Shown piece after piece: positions 9,027-17,306 of a stretch of DNA of 64,000 nt. A program made the translations under genes and the position numbers. Source of the DNA: an uncultured Clostridium sp. (GTDB lineage: Bacteria; Bacillota; Clostridia; Clostridiales; Clostridiaceae). The first letter of the stretch is position 1, and every line of letters starts with the position of its first letter. Where the stretch lies: the NCBI GenBank assembly GCA_900547475.1, contig URGW01000017.1, positions 1-64,000 of the forward strand, in the 5' to 3' direction. The notes under the pieces are model-generated. The model worked only from the letters and a program-made list of their open reading frames with translations, had not been told where the DNA came from and made no database searches.

Positions 9027-9950
9027 CTATATAGTTGCTAAATCATTAGATATAAAATTAGATATAATAGTAACTACTTCTTCTCCTATTCTCTCCTGAG
9101 CTTCTTTTGTAGCTGCTCCAATATGAGGAGTTACACTAACCTTAGGATGATTTACTAATGCTTTATTTTTAGTAGGTTCTTCCTCAAAAACATCTATTCC
9201 TGCACCAGCTACTTTCCCATTATCTAAAGCTTCTAATAATGCCGCTTCTTCAACAACCTTACCTCTAGCACAATTAATTAAATATACCCCATCTTTCATA
9301 ATATTAAATTGATCTTTTCCTATTAAATATCCTTTCTCTTTATCATAAGGAACATGTAAAGATATGAAGTCTGAATTTCTTAAAAGCTCATCTAATTCTA
9401 AAAATTCATATATTAATTCATCTTGCTTACCAAATATATCATTATATATAACCTTCATACCTAATGCTTCTGCCTTTTTTGCTAAAACCTTCCCTATTCT
9501 TCCCATGCCTACAATTCCTAATGTTTTTCCTCCAAGCTCTATCCCTTCATATTTTTTCTTATTCCATTGTCCATCTCTCATAGTACAATTAGAAATAGCT
9601 ATGAACCTTGCTAATGCAAACATATGCCCAATTGCTAATTCTGCAACTGATTCAGAACTTGCATTAGGAGTATTTTTTACAAATATACCTTTTTGTGTAG
9701 CATAAGGAACATCTATATTATCAATTCCTACTCCAGCTCTTATTATAAGCTTGAGCTTTCCACCTTGTACTTGATCTAAAATATCTGAAGTAACCTTTGT
9801 TGAAGATCTAATAACCAAAATATCAAACTCTTTTAAAATAGTACCTAATTCATATCTATCATAATGATTATTAACTACTTCAAATCCTAATGATGTTAAC
9901 TTATTAATAGCCCCTTTTTGTAAACCGTCATTAGTCAATACTCTTACCAT
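9027..9950 (-). CDS. serA: D-3-phosphoglycerate dehydrogenase, short form
   Basis: NAD-dependent first step of serine synthesis. In 307 residues it has the D-isomer-specific dehydrogenase layout: catalytic N-domain, Rossmann motif GIVGMGRIGKVLAKKAE (about 145-160), NAD signature LINCARGKVVEEAAL, the Glu in DVFEEEPT and the His in VTPHIGAAT. It ends just after the catalytic domain with no ACT domain, so serine feedback through ACT is not expected. The ATG follows GGGGG. It is the first gene of the serine operon. No T-box or riboswitch is recognisable in the 240 bases upstream. Confidence 0.92.
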   Translation of the reverse strand: MVRVLTNDGLQKGAINKLTSLGFEVVNNHYDRYELGTILKEFDILVIRSSTKVTSDILDQVQGGKLKLIIRAGVGIDNIDVPYATQKGIFVKNTPNASSESVAELAIGHMFALARFIAISNCTMRDGQWNKKKYEGIELGGKTLGIVGMGRIGKVLAKKAEALGMKVIYNDIFGKQDELIYEFLELDELLRNSDFISLHVPYDKEKGYLIGKDQFNIMKDGVYLINCARGKVVEEAALLEALDNGKVAGAGIDVFEEEPTKNKALVNHPKVSVTPHIGAATKEAQERIGEEVVTIISNFISNDLATI

Positions 9951-10193
9951 TTTTTAACCCCCAATTAAAAATATTATATTTTCTATTTATTGCTTTTTGA
10001 TATTTTACTACTACTTAACACTTTATATAACCTTTACCTAGATTTATTTTATATTTTTATAAATTAATATATTTGAGTTTTTTACTAATTTAATTAACGT
10101 AATATTTAAAAAATCCATACTGTATATTTTATTTATTTAAATGAAATAATGTGATAATAATTATAATATTAAGTAAAAAAATAAAGGACTAAT

Positions 10194-10382
10194 TTAATAG
10201 CCCTCGTTATAATCCTCATCAAAAATTAAAATTGATTCTGTTTCTCTACAGTATTTAACACACTTGCATTGACCTAAATGTCTTGGACATTTATAACATA
10301 AACATCCCTTGTCATCTCCATTACATCTTTTCTTTTCAAACTCTGGACAGTATCTACAATTAACCCCATTTCCTGCTGGCAT
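10194..10382 (-). CDS. Cysteine-rich 62-residue protein
   Basis: I do not recognise a named family. The protein has nine Cys in its first 45 residues (positions 9, 12, 20, 27, 29, 32, 39, 41, 45), in patterns CxxC, CxCxxC and CxC, then an acidic tail ILIFDEDYNEGY. This spacing suggests metal or Fe-S binding. There is no signal peptide. A good AGGAGGAAT ribosome binding site precedes the ATG. It lies between the serine operon and bofA as a single gene. Confidence 0.7.
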   Translation of the reverse strand: MPAGNGVNCRYCPEFEKKRCNGDDKGCLCYKCPRHLGQCKCVKYCRETESILIFDEDYNEGY

Positions 10383-10514
10383 AATATATTCCTCCTATAA
10401 GTAAAGTTATAAATTTAATTTAATATTAAATTCGTATACATATTTATATTTCAAATGGTTATATTAATAGTATAGACGATACATTAATTATATTAGTGTA
10501 TCATTTATATATAA

Positions 10515-10545
10515 AGGGTGTAAACGGATGTAGTGTTTACACCCT
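10515..10545. repeat. 11-bp perfect inverted repeat
   Basis: AGGGTGTAAAC and its complement, separated by nine bases. On the plus strand it is followed by AATTTATTTTTT and could end a plus-strand transcript. On the minus strand it may lie in the leader of the Cys-rich gene or end read-through from bofA. Confidence 0.5.
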
Positions 10546-10590
10546 AATTTATTTTTTAATTTTGTAACATTTTTTATCATTTTAAATAAT

Positions 10591-10690
10591 ATATAGTATA
10601 TCAGAAGCTTATCGCTTATGGCGATTAATGAAATCTTCTAACTCCCGTCTATATAAATTTAGGGAATCTTCATTTTTATGAAGATTCCCT
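10591..10690 (+). ncRNA. Candidate structured small RNA (uncertain strand)
   Basis: Nested stems are visible: ATATAG/CTATAT, AGAAG/CTTCT and ATCGC/GCGAT (10611-10625). They are followed by a strong hairpin AGGGAATCTTCAT/ATGAAGATTCCCT (10661-10690). The AATCTTC of the second stem repeats the 5' arm of the last hairpin, so the two could exchange partners. A weak promoter, TTGTAA (10562-10567) and AATAAT (10585-10590), fits the plus strand. No plus gene follows closely. The last hairpin could instead just terminate bofA on the minus strand. Confidence 0.35.
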
Positions 10691-10707
10691 ATCTCTTTAA
10701 ATAAAAT

Positions 10708-10956
10708 TTAAAAAAACAATTGAAAAATTACTAAAAATATAACTCCTGGAATGCCTAAAAATCCTGCAATAAGCGCAGTTATAGGATTAATAGTTATATA
10801 AAAATCAAAATATTCTCCTATGTAATTTGCTACATATAATAATACAATTCCTATTATTCCATTGACCAATATCTTAATAGGCCACTTTAACAACTTTATA
10901 ATCAAAAACAAAAGTGCTAATCCAAATAGAGCATAAATAATCATTTCACCACTCAT
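10708..10956 (-). CDS. bofA: Pro-sigmaK processing inhibitor BofA family
   Basis: A small 82-residue membrane protein with two to three hydrophobic segments and the BofA signature INPITALIAGFLGIPGVIFL at the C-terminus. In Bacillus BofA holds the SpoIVFB protease inactive in the forespore membrane until sigmaK is needed. The neighbours yaaL, recR, ebfC and dnaX reproduce the Bacillus order, which supports the call. It marks the organism as a spore former. Confidence 0.85.
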   Translation of the reverse strand: MSGEMIIYALFGLALLFLIIKLLKWPIKILVNGIIGIVLLYVANYIGEYFDFYITINPITALIAGFLGIPGVIFLVIFQLFF

Positions 10957-11025
10957 TTTTGTAACCCCCTATATAATATAAAATAATACAATACTATATT
11001 ATTTTATATTATATAACAATATTCA

Positions 11026-11295
11026 TTATATTTCCATTTCTTCATTTGGTTCTATTTTTCGTCTTGAATATTGTTCCTTAGCTATAGATAGTAAATAATC
11101 AAATTTTTTCTTTGCGGCCTCTTCTCTATAAATTGCAGCTTCTATTAGATTTGGATCGTCAACATTATTAAACATAGCTTCTGCAGCTTGCATTTCCTTA
11201 ATAGCTTCTTGTATTTCTTTTAGTACCTTATCACTAATCAAATCATCACTACTATATTTTACAAGCATTAAACTTAATACATTTTTTATATTCAT
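11026..11295 (-). CDS. yaaL: YaaL-like DUF2508 protein
   Basis: An 89-residue soluble, helical protein, with AIKEMQAAEAMFNNVDDPNLIEAAIY and AKKKFDYLLSIAKEQ typical of the DUF2508/YaaL family. Its function is unknown. It lies just upstream of bofA as in Bacillus. In other genomes recR is directly upstream; here a divergent degV gene separates them. Confidence 0.8.
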   Translation of the reverse strand: MNIKNVLSLMLVKYSSDDLISDKVLKEIQEAIKEMQAAEAMFNNVDDPNLIEAAIYREEAAKKKFDYLLSIAKEQYSRRKIEPNEEMEI

Positions 11296-11472
11296 ATCCT
11301 ACCTCCTAAAAGTACTTATCTAGATACTTTCCACATTAATAGAATCTTATTCAAAATATATTTCTATATATATTCATAGTTTCAAATTATTAGCATATAT
11401 TTTCTGTACTTAATTTTAATTATTTGATATAATACCTTAAATAATGTTAAATTTACCAGGAGGTGTTTCTTT

Positions 11473-12321
11473 TTGAGTATAAAAATAATAGCAGATAGTA
11501 CCTGCTACTTACCTCAAGAATACATAAATAAGTATAAAGTTTCTATAGCTTCTTTAAACGTTTTGCTTAATGGTAACAGTTATAGAGAAATAGATTTATC
11601 AAATGATTGGTTTTATAATGAAATGGATAAATCTTCAACAATCCCAACCTCATCGCAACCTAGTGTTGAAGAATTATATAATATAGTAGAGTCTCTAGTA
11701 AAAGATGGTCATGACATTGTAGGAATATTCTTATCTTCAGATATGAGTGGTACATTTTCAACATCAAATTTAGTAAAAAATATGATTCTTGAAAATTATC
11801 CAAATGCTAAAATAGTAATGATAGATTCTAGAAGTAATTGCATGCAAGCTGGTTTTGCTATATTAGAAGCAGCTAAAGCAGCAAGTGAAAATAAATCTTT
11901 AGATGAAGTAGTAAGTATTGCAAAAAATGTTATAGAAAATAGTAAGTTTATATTTGTACCTGAAACTTTAGAATACTTAAAAAAAGGTGGTAGAATTGGT
12001 GGTGCTGCAGCTTTATTCGGCTCACTACTTCAAATAAAACCTATACTTACAGTTGAAGATGGCAAGACTACTGTATTTACTAAGGTAAGAACAAAGAAAA
12101 AAGCTATTGATAAAATAGTTAATACTGTTTTAGAACAAAATTCAAAAACACCAATAAAAGGTCTTATAGTTCATCATATAAACTGCGAATCAGAAGGTGA
12201 AGAACTTGCCAATAGACTTAAAAGCACTTTAGGGTTAGACAGTATAAAAATTCAATCAATAGGTCCTATTATAGGTTTGCATGTAGGCCCTGGAAGTATT
12301 GGTGTTGCATATCATTATTAG
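11473..12321 (+). CDS. DegV family fatty-acid-binding protein
   Basis: A 282-residue DegV protein. Family members bind fatty acids and present them to FakA-type kinases. Motifs are IIADSTCYLP at the start, TSQPSVEEL (ligand loop), GIFLSSDMSGTFSTS and the C-terminal GPIIGLHVGPGSIGVAY. The start is TTG 11473, preceded by a strong AGGAGGTG with eight bases spacing. No FakA homologue is adjacent. It is inserted in opposite orientation between yaaL and recR. Confidence 0.9.
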   Translation: MSIKIIADSTCYLPQEYINKYKVSIASLNVLLNGNSYREIDLSNDWFYNEMDKSSTIPTSSQPSVEELYNIVESLVKDGHDIVGIFLSSDMSGTFSTSNLVKNMILENYPNAKIVMIDSRSNCMQAGFAILEAAKAASENKSLDEVVSIAKNVIENSKFIFVPETLEYLKKGGRIGGAAALFGSLLQIKPILTVEDGKTTVFTKVRTKKKAIDKIVNTVLEQNSKTPIKGLIVHHINCESEGEELANRLKSTLGLDSIKIQSIGPIIGLHVGPGSIGVAYHY

Positions 12322-12350
12322 AATGATAAAAATTTATTTCAAGTTGAAAT

Positions 12351-12393
12351 AAAAAAAGTTAAGAGTTTCCTATAGCAACTCTTAACTTTTTTT
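12351..12393. terminator. Bidirectional terminator degV/recR
   Basis: AAAAAAAGTTAAGAGTT and its complement form a strong hairpin flanked by A/T runs between the convergent degV and recR genes. Confidence 0.85.
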
Positions 12394-12410
12394 ATTATGA
12401 ATAAGTTTTT

Positions 12411-13007
12411 TTAAATTTCTTTTCTACCCTCAAGAGCCTTTGAAAGTGTTACTTCATCAGCGTACTCTAAATCTCCACCAACTGGTAAACCAGATGCTAT
12501 TCTTGTAACCTTAACTTCTAATGGCTTAAGTATTCTTGATATATACATAGCTGTTGCTTCCCCTTCAACATTTGGGTTAGTTGCAATTATAACTTCCTTA
12601 ACATCTGCACTCATTCTCGCAACAAGTTCTCTTATTTTAATATCTTGAGGTCCTCTACCTTGCATTGGAGAAAGATTTCCATGTAAAACATGATATACAC
12701 CATTAAATTCTTTAACTTTTTCCATTGTCATAATATCTTTAGGCTGTTCCACAACACATATAACATTTTTATCTCTATTTGGGTTTCCGCATATTGCACA
12801 AGGGTCCTTGTCAGTAAAGTTTCCACATACAGAACAATACTTTATAGTTCCTCTAGCTTTTACCAATGCATTAGCAAACTCCTTAACTTCTTCTTCAGGC
12901 AAATTCAAAACATGCAATGTAAGTCTTTGTGCTGTCTTTTGCCCAATGCTTGGCAATTTTGCAAATTCTTCAATTAATTTTTCTATAGCCACTGGATAAA
13001 AATCCAT
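12411..13007 (-). CDS. recR: Recombination protein RecR
   Basis: DNA-binding clamp of the RecFOR gap-repair pathway. It has 198 residues: an N-terminal helix-hairpin-helix (LPSIGQKTAQRL), a zinc finger with four Cys (CSVCGNF, CAICGN, about 57-75), then a Toprim domain starting ICVVEQPKDIMTME with NPNVEGEATAMYI, and the C-terminal RIASGLPVGGDLEYADEVTL. It follows ebfC on the same strand as in most Firmicutes. Confidence 0.95.
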   Translation of the reverse strand: MDFYPVAIEKLIEEFAKLPSIGQKTAQRLTLHVLNLPEEEVKEFANALVKARGTIKYCSVCGNFTDKDPCAICGNPNRDKNVICVVEQPKDIMTMEKVKEFNGVYHVLHGNLSPMQGRGPQDIKIRELVARMSADVKEVIIATNPNVEGEATAMYISRILKPLEVKVTRIASGLPVGGDLEYADEVTLSKALEGRKEI

Positions 13008-13104
13008 AATTACACCACTTTCTATTATTTTCTTACTAAAAAAGTATTACTTAACAATATTTTTTAAAAAATGAAGGACTGTTTAAAAAAACAGCCCCTA
13101 TGTT

Positions 13105-13449
13105 CTAGAACATTCCTGGTATGTTTAACCCACCAGTTAATTTACCCATTTTATTTGAAGTTTCTTCATCTGCTTTCTTTAGTGCTTCATTAACTGCGCT
13201 TAACACTAAATCTTCTAACATTTCAACGTCATCTGGATCTACTACTTCTTCTTTTATATTTATAGCTAAAACTTCTTTCTTTCCGTTAACCTTAACTACA
13301 ACAGCACCACCACCAACTGATGCTTCAAATTCTTTAGTTTCAAGTTCTTTTTGTGCTTGCTCCATATCTCTTTGAAGCTTTTGAGCTTGCTTCATTAAGT
13401 TATTTATATTTCCTCCCCCGAAACCTCCTGGGAATCCACCTCTTGCCAT
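13105..13449 (-). CDS. ebfC: YbaB/EbfC nucleoid-associated protein
   Basis: A 114-residue DNA-binding protein of the YbaB/EbfC family. It has a Gly-rich start (GGFPGGFGGGNINNLMKQAQKLQ), an alternating helical region, and VVVKVNGKKEVLAINIKEEVVDPDD as the central sheet. It probably dimerises and coats DNA. It lies between dnaX and recR, the conserved arrangement. AGGAGG precedes the ATG. Confidence 0.92.
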   Translation of the reverse strand: MARGGFPGGFGGGNINNLMKQAQKLQRDMEQAQKELETKEFEASVGGGAVVVKVNGKKEVLAINIKEEVVDPDDVEMLEDLVLSAVNEALKKADEETSNKMGKLTGGLNIPGMF

Positions 13450-13535
13450 AAAATATCCTCCTTTAAATAACTAAATCTATTTTTTATTATATAGTATTTC
13501 TTTAATATTTACTAGAATAAAGTAATTATATACTT

Positions 13536-15164
13536 TTATTCATCTATAAAATCAATTAAATCATCACCTAATGTATCTCTTAAAATATCCTCTGTACTTT
13601 TTCCATTATTATAATCAGATTGAACTACAAAATTAACTTTAACCTTTTCTCTAAATATCTCAAAGAAAACATCATTTATAACATCTCTATTTTTAGCTTC
13701 ACTTAATCTATTCTTAGCAAATTCATTTTGACTATCAAATTCTACAGTAATTACTCCATTAGAACACTCTACTGGTTTTCCTATCATAATTAAAGAACTT
13801 ATTATCATTTCTCTTCTAGCTTTAAATCTCTCTATTATATCTTTCCAAGACTTTTTAACATCATTTATAGTAATTTTAGAATCTGAATTCTCACTAACAT
13901 TTCCTACATTACTATACTGTTCTTTAACTACCTTATTGTTAGTGATAGTATTAACTGGCTTACTAGCACTTATCTGTGAAACTTCTTTTGTTGCAGTAGC
14001 AACTTTAATACTACCATTTCTTAAACTTTCCTCTAGCTTATTTAACCTAGTTAACATTACTTCATTTGATGTATCATACTCTATCTTACACATTTTAATA
14101 ACAGCTAACTCACAATATAATCTTGCTTGTTTACTTAACTTAGCATTATTTTCTGCTTCTTGAAGTATTCTTATACATCTCATTATCTCTTCTGCCCTTA
14201 AACGTGCACCTTGTTCCTTAATTAATGCAATATTTTCCTCTGACATATCTAATACTTCTTCAGGATTATTAGTTACCTTAACCATAAGTAAATTTCTATA
14301 ATGAGCAATTAAATCCTTTATAAATAAATATATATCCTTTCCTGAATATATTACATCTTCTATAATTTCAATACTTTTTTCTACACTTCTTTGAATTACT
14401 GCATTAACTAAGTTAAATAAATGTTCATTCGTAACTAACCCTAGCATACTCACTACAGTATTATAATCAACATTTCCATTTCCCATAGAAATAGCTTGAT
14501 CTAATATACTTAACGAATCTCTCATCGCTCCATCCGAAACTCTAGCAATTAAATTCAAGCTTCTTTCATCCGCTAAAACATTTTGATCGTTTACTATTTT
14601 TCTAAGCCTTGCTGTTATGTCACTATTGTTTATTCTTTTAAAATCAAATCTTTGACATCTTGAAAGAATAGTAATAGGTAACTTTTGCGGATCTGTTGTT
14701 GCTAAAATAAATATTACATTATTAGGTGGCTCTTCTAAAGTTTTTAGAAAGGCATTAACTGCACCTGCCGATAACATATGAACCTCATCCATTATGTAAA
14801 CTTTATATCTTGCTTCTTGTGGTGGATACTTAACATCATCAATTATATCTCTAATTTTATCAACACCATTATTTGAAGCTGCATCTAGCTCTGTAACATC
14901 TATAGCCAAACCTTCATTTATTTTTTTACACATTTCACACTCATTACAAGGTTCTCCATCCTTTAAATTAAGACAATTAAGTGCTTTTGCAAATACTTTT
15001 GCTGTAGAGGTCTTTCCAGTTCCTCTAGTTCCACAAAAAAGATACGCATGAGCAATTCTATTATTTAAAATTTGATTTTTTAATGTTGTTGTAATATGTT
15101 CTTGACCTACAACATCATAAAATGTCCTTGGTCTCCATTCTCTATATAAAGCCGTATATGCCAC
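13536..15164 (-). CDS. dnaX: DNA polymerase III tau subunit
   Basis: Clamp-loader ATPase. Domains: AAA+ with Walker A GTRGTGKTST (about 45-54), a four-Cys zinc module (CLNLKDGEPCNECEMC), Walker B MDEVHMLS, sensor ATTDPQKLP, then the polymerase-binding C-terminal region. I choose GTG 15164, giving MAYTALYREWRP as in the family. An in-frame GTG at 15173 lies inside the AGAGGTG ribosome binding site. The length of about 542 residues fits tau. No obvious slippery site for a gamma form was noticed. Confidence 0.93.
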   Translation of the reverse strand: MAYTALYREWRPRTFYDVVGQEHITTTLKNQILNNRIAHAYLFCGTRGTGKTSTAKVFAKALNCLNLKDGEPCNECEMCKKINEGLAIDVTELDAASNNGVDKIRDIIDDVKYPPQEARYKVYIMDEVHMLSAGAVNAFLKTLEEPPNNVIFILATTDPQKLPITILSRCQRFDFKRINNSDITARLRKIVNDQNVLADERSLNLIARVSDGAMRDSLSILDQAISMGNGNVDYNTVVSMLGLVTNEHLFNLVNAVIQRSVEKSIEIIEDVIYSGKDIYLFIKDLIAHYRNLLMVKVTNNPEEVLDMSEENIALIKEQGARLRAEEIMRCIRILQEAENNAKLSKQARLYCELAVIKMCKIEYDTSNEVMLTRLNKLEESLRNGSIKVATATKEVSQISASKPVNTITNNKVVKEQYSNVGNVSENSDSKITINDVKKSWKDIIERFKARREMIISSLIMIGKPVECSNGVITVEFDSQNEFAKNRLSEAKNRDVINDVFFEIFREKVKVNFVVQSDYNNGKSTEDILRDTLGDDLIDFIDE

Positions 15165-15172
15165 TATACTCA

Positions 15173-15566
15173 CCTCTCTTTTGCGTAGTTGTTCATTTTT
15201 TTATTATACCCAAATTATATTAATAGTTAAAGATTTTTCCCCTTTTATTACTTTAAACTCTAGATATATTATTTATAAAAATACATATACCAATATAATA
15301 AGACTAGCATTTACATACTGCATATTTATTCACACCTTATACACACTTCTACAAATATTTTTCACGCCTATTTATTCCACCCCTTATATTTAGTTATTTT
15401 TTTAACAAAATACTGTATTTATTTTACATTTACTTGTTAATTTCTTAACTATTCGATATTTCCCTACTTTTTAGTCTCTAATATGATTTTTTTATATACA
15501 TTTCTTCGTTTTTTATATAAGAATTTTGTAGTAAAATAGATAATATACATTTTAGGAGGTGTTAAA
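15173..15566. other. AT-rich divergent promoter region dnaX/thyA
   Basis: About 390 bases with no supported gene. T-rich plus strand. It should hold the promoters of dnaX (minus) and thyA (plus). A TAAAAT with surrounding AT-rich sequence near 15533 could be a thyA -10 box, but I see no clear -35. Confidence 0.4.
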
Positions 15567-17306
15567 ATGAGTCTATACGACAAAAAATACTTAAGCATAG
15601 TAGAAGATATTTTAAATAATGGCTACTATGACAACAATAGAACTGGTATGCCAACTTATAAATTACCTCATCAAATAATGCAATTTAATTTAGAAAAGGA
15701 ATTTCCAATTCTAACCACTAAATTTGTAGCATTTAAAACTGCTATAAAGGAAATGTTATGGATCTATAAAGATCAATCTAATGACGTAACTAAATTACAA
15801 AAACAAAATGTTAGAATTTGGGATGAGTGGGTTGATGAAAATAATACAATTGGTAGAGGATATGGATATCAAATAGCTAAATTTAATCAAATTGATAAGC
15901 TTATTGATGCCTTAAAAACAAATCCTCAAGATAGAAGAATGATTATGTCTATGTGGAATATCGAAGATCTACCTCACATGACACTTCAACCATGTTGTTT
16001 CATGACTATGTGGGATGTTACTGATGGTAGATTGAATTGTATGTTAATCCAGCGTTAATTTGAGCGCCTTTAGATAGAAATATCTATCGAAAACCCTGTT
16101 AAACGGGGAAATTCCTTAATATTTTAATAGAAAGGATAATCCCGTGCTAAATTTGTTTATGTTCTATACTTACAGCCAATACTAATTACGAAAGGTTGTG
16201 GTATAAAATGAAAAAAATAATTGGAGTATACTTTATACTTAACAAAATAACAAATAACTTCTATGTTGGTCATTCAATTGATATTTATAGAAGATTCAAT
16301 GCTCATAAAAGTTATTTAACTAGAGGAATTCATCACTGCCTTTACCTTCAAAGAGCTTGGAATAAATATGGTAGTAATAATTTTACATTTTTAATATTTA
16401 AAGAATGTAAAACTGAAAAAGAAAGTATAGAGTTAGAACAATATTTTATAGATAATTATAAAAATATTTTATACAATACATCAAACGAGGCTAATTGTGG
16501 CGGAGACTTGCTTACCAATAACCCTAACTATGATTTAATTATAGCTAAAAGAATTTCTTCTCAAAAAAAATCCCTTTTAAAAATGACCAAGAAAGAACGA
16601 ATTGAGAAGTTTGCTAGAAATGGTTCTAAAAATGGTATGTACGGTAGAAGTCACACAGAAGCTTCACGCCATCTAAATCTATCTCCATCCACAATATTGT
16701 ATAGAATAAGGTCCAAAAATTTTCCTAATTATAAATATCTTTATTCATAAACAATAAACGCCTAACGACTATCGAAAGCATATTTTAGAGATTTAATAGG
16801 CTCTTTAATACAAGTAAGTAGAGTACCCCTCAAATGCGATTGGAGGTCACTTTGACAAGTGAGGAAACGGGAAGAGCAGGGAATCTTAAAAAGAATATTT
16901 TTAAGATTATGATATAGTCTTATCTATACAGTAATGTATAGCAGCTTCTTTTAATTTATATTTAGAAGCGAATAAAGTGTAGCGAACTTTATTGAAAGTA
17001 ATGTCAGGAGACATACCACTAGGTGTACCATTTAATACATCACAGTACGCAGTGCTAGTTCATTTAATTGCACAAGTAACAGGTCTTAAACCTGGTTTAT
17101 TTACTCATGTAATTAATAATGCACATATATATGAAAACCAAGTAGAAGGAATGAAACTTCAATTAACTAGAGCTAATGATGAGTATGAAGCTCCTAAGCT
17201 TTGGATTAATCCTGAAATAACTAACTTCTATGACTTTACAGCAGATGATATTAAACTTATAGATTATAAATATCATCCAGCAATAAAAATGGAGGTATCC
17301 GTTTAA
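15567..17306 (+). CDS. thyA: Thymidylate synthase, split by a group I intron
   Basis: Makes dTMP from dUMP with methylene-tetrahydrofolate. Exon 1 is 15567-16055 (163 codons) and exon 2 is 17004-17306 (100 codons plus stop), joining to 263 residues, the normal ThyA length. Exon 1 holds the catalytic Cys in LQPCCFM (Cys143) and ends with IQR; exon 2 resumes SGDIPLGVPFNTSQYA. The junction therefore falls right after the Arg that binds the dUMP phosphate in E. coli ThyA (YQRS). Without splicing, translation stops at TAA 16056. AGGAGGTG precedes the ATG. The stop overlaps the dfrA start by one base (TAATG), so the two genes are coupled. Confidence 0.92.
16056..17003 (+). mobile_element. Group I intron in thyA
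   Basis: A 948-nt intron. P1: exon GCGU (16052-16055) pairs with GCGC (16064-16067), giving the U-G pair at the 5' splice site. A P2-like hairpin GATAG/CTATC follows. Core elements: P with AACGGGGAAATTCC (about 16099), Q with AATCCCGTGCTAAA (about 16137), R with TAACGACTATCG (about 16763) and S with GATATAGTCT (about 16911). The last base is G (17003) as required. The endonuclease ORF lies between Q and R, that is in a P6-type loop, as in phage T4 td. A subgroup IA assignment is likely but not proved. Confidence 0.9.
16208..16750 (+). CDS. GIY-YIG homing endonuclease of the intron
   Basis: A 180-residue DNA endonuclease expected to cut intronless thyA alleles and spread the intron. The N-terminal nuclease domain has GVYFILNKITNNFYVGHS (GIY and YIG motifs as GVY and YVG), the catalytic Arg in IYRRFNAH and the Glu in ELEQYFIDNY. 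A NUMOD3-like motif NGSKNGMYGRSHTEA and a C-terminal HTH-like segment (HLNLSPSTILYRIRS) would bind DNA. I choose ATG 16208; TTG 16196 abuts AAAGG directly. All key residues appear intact. Confidence 0.88.
   Translation: MKKIIGVYFILNKITNNFYVGHSIDIYRRFNAHKSYLTRGIHHCLYLQRAWNKYGSNNFTFLIFKECKTEKESIELEQYFIDNYKNILYNTSNEANCGGDLLTNNPNYDLIIAKRISSQKKSLLKMTKKERIEKFARNGSKNGMYGRSHTEASRHLNLSPSTILYRIRSKNFPNYKYLYS

Noticed and set aside
9951..10190. T-box leader upstream of serA
   Set aside because: No AGGGTGGNACCGCG antiterminator motif or specifier stem is visible.
15181..15393. 70-codon ORF in the dnaX-thyA promoter region
   Set aside because: AT-rich with low-complexity composition, no ribosome binding site and no recognisable protein; it overlaps where promoters should be.
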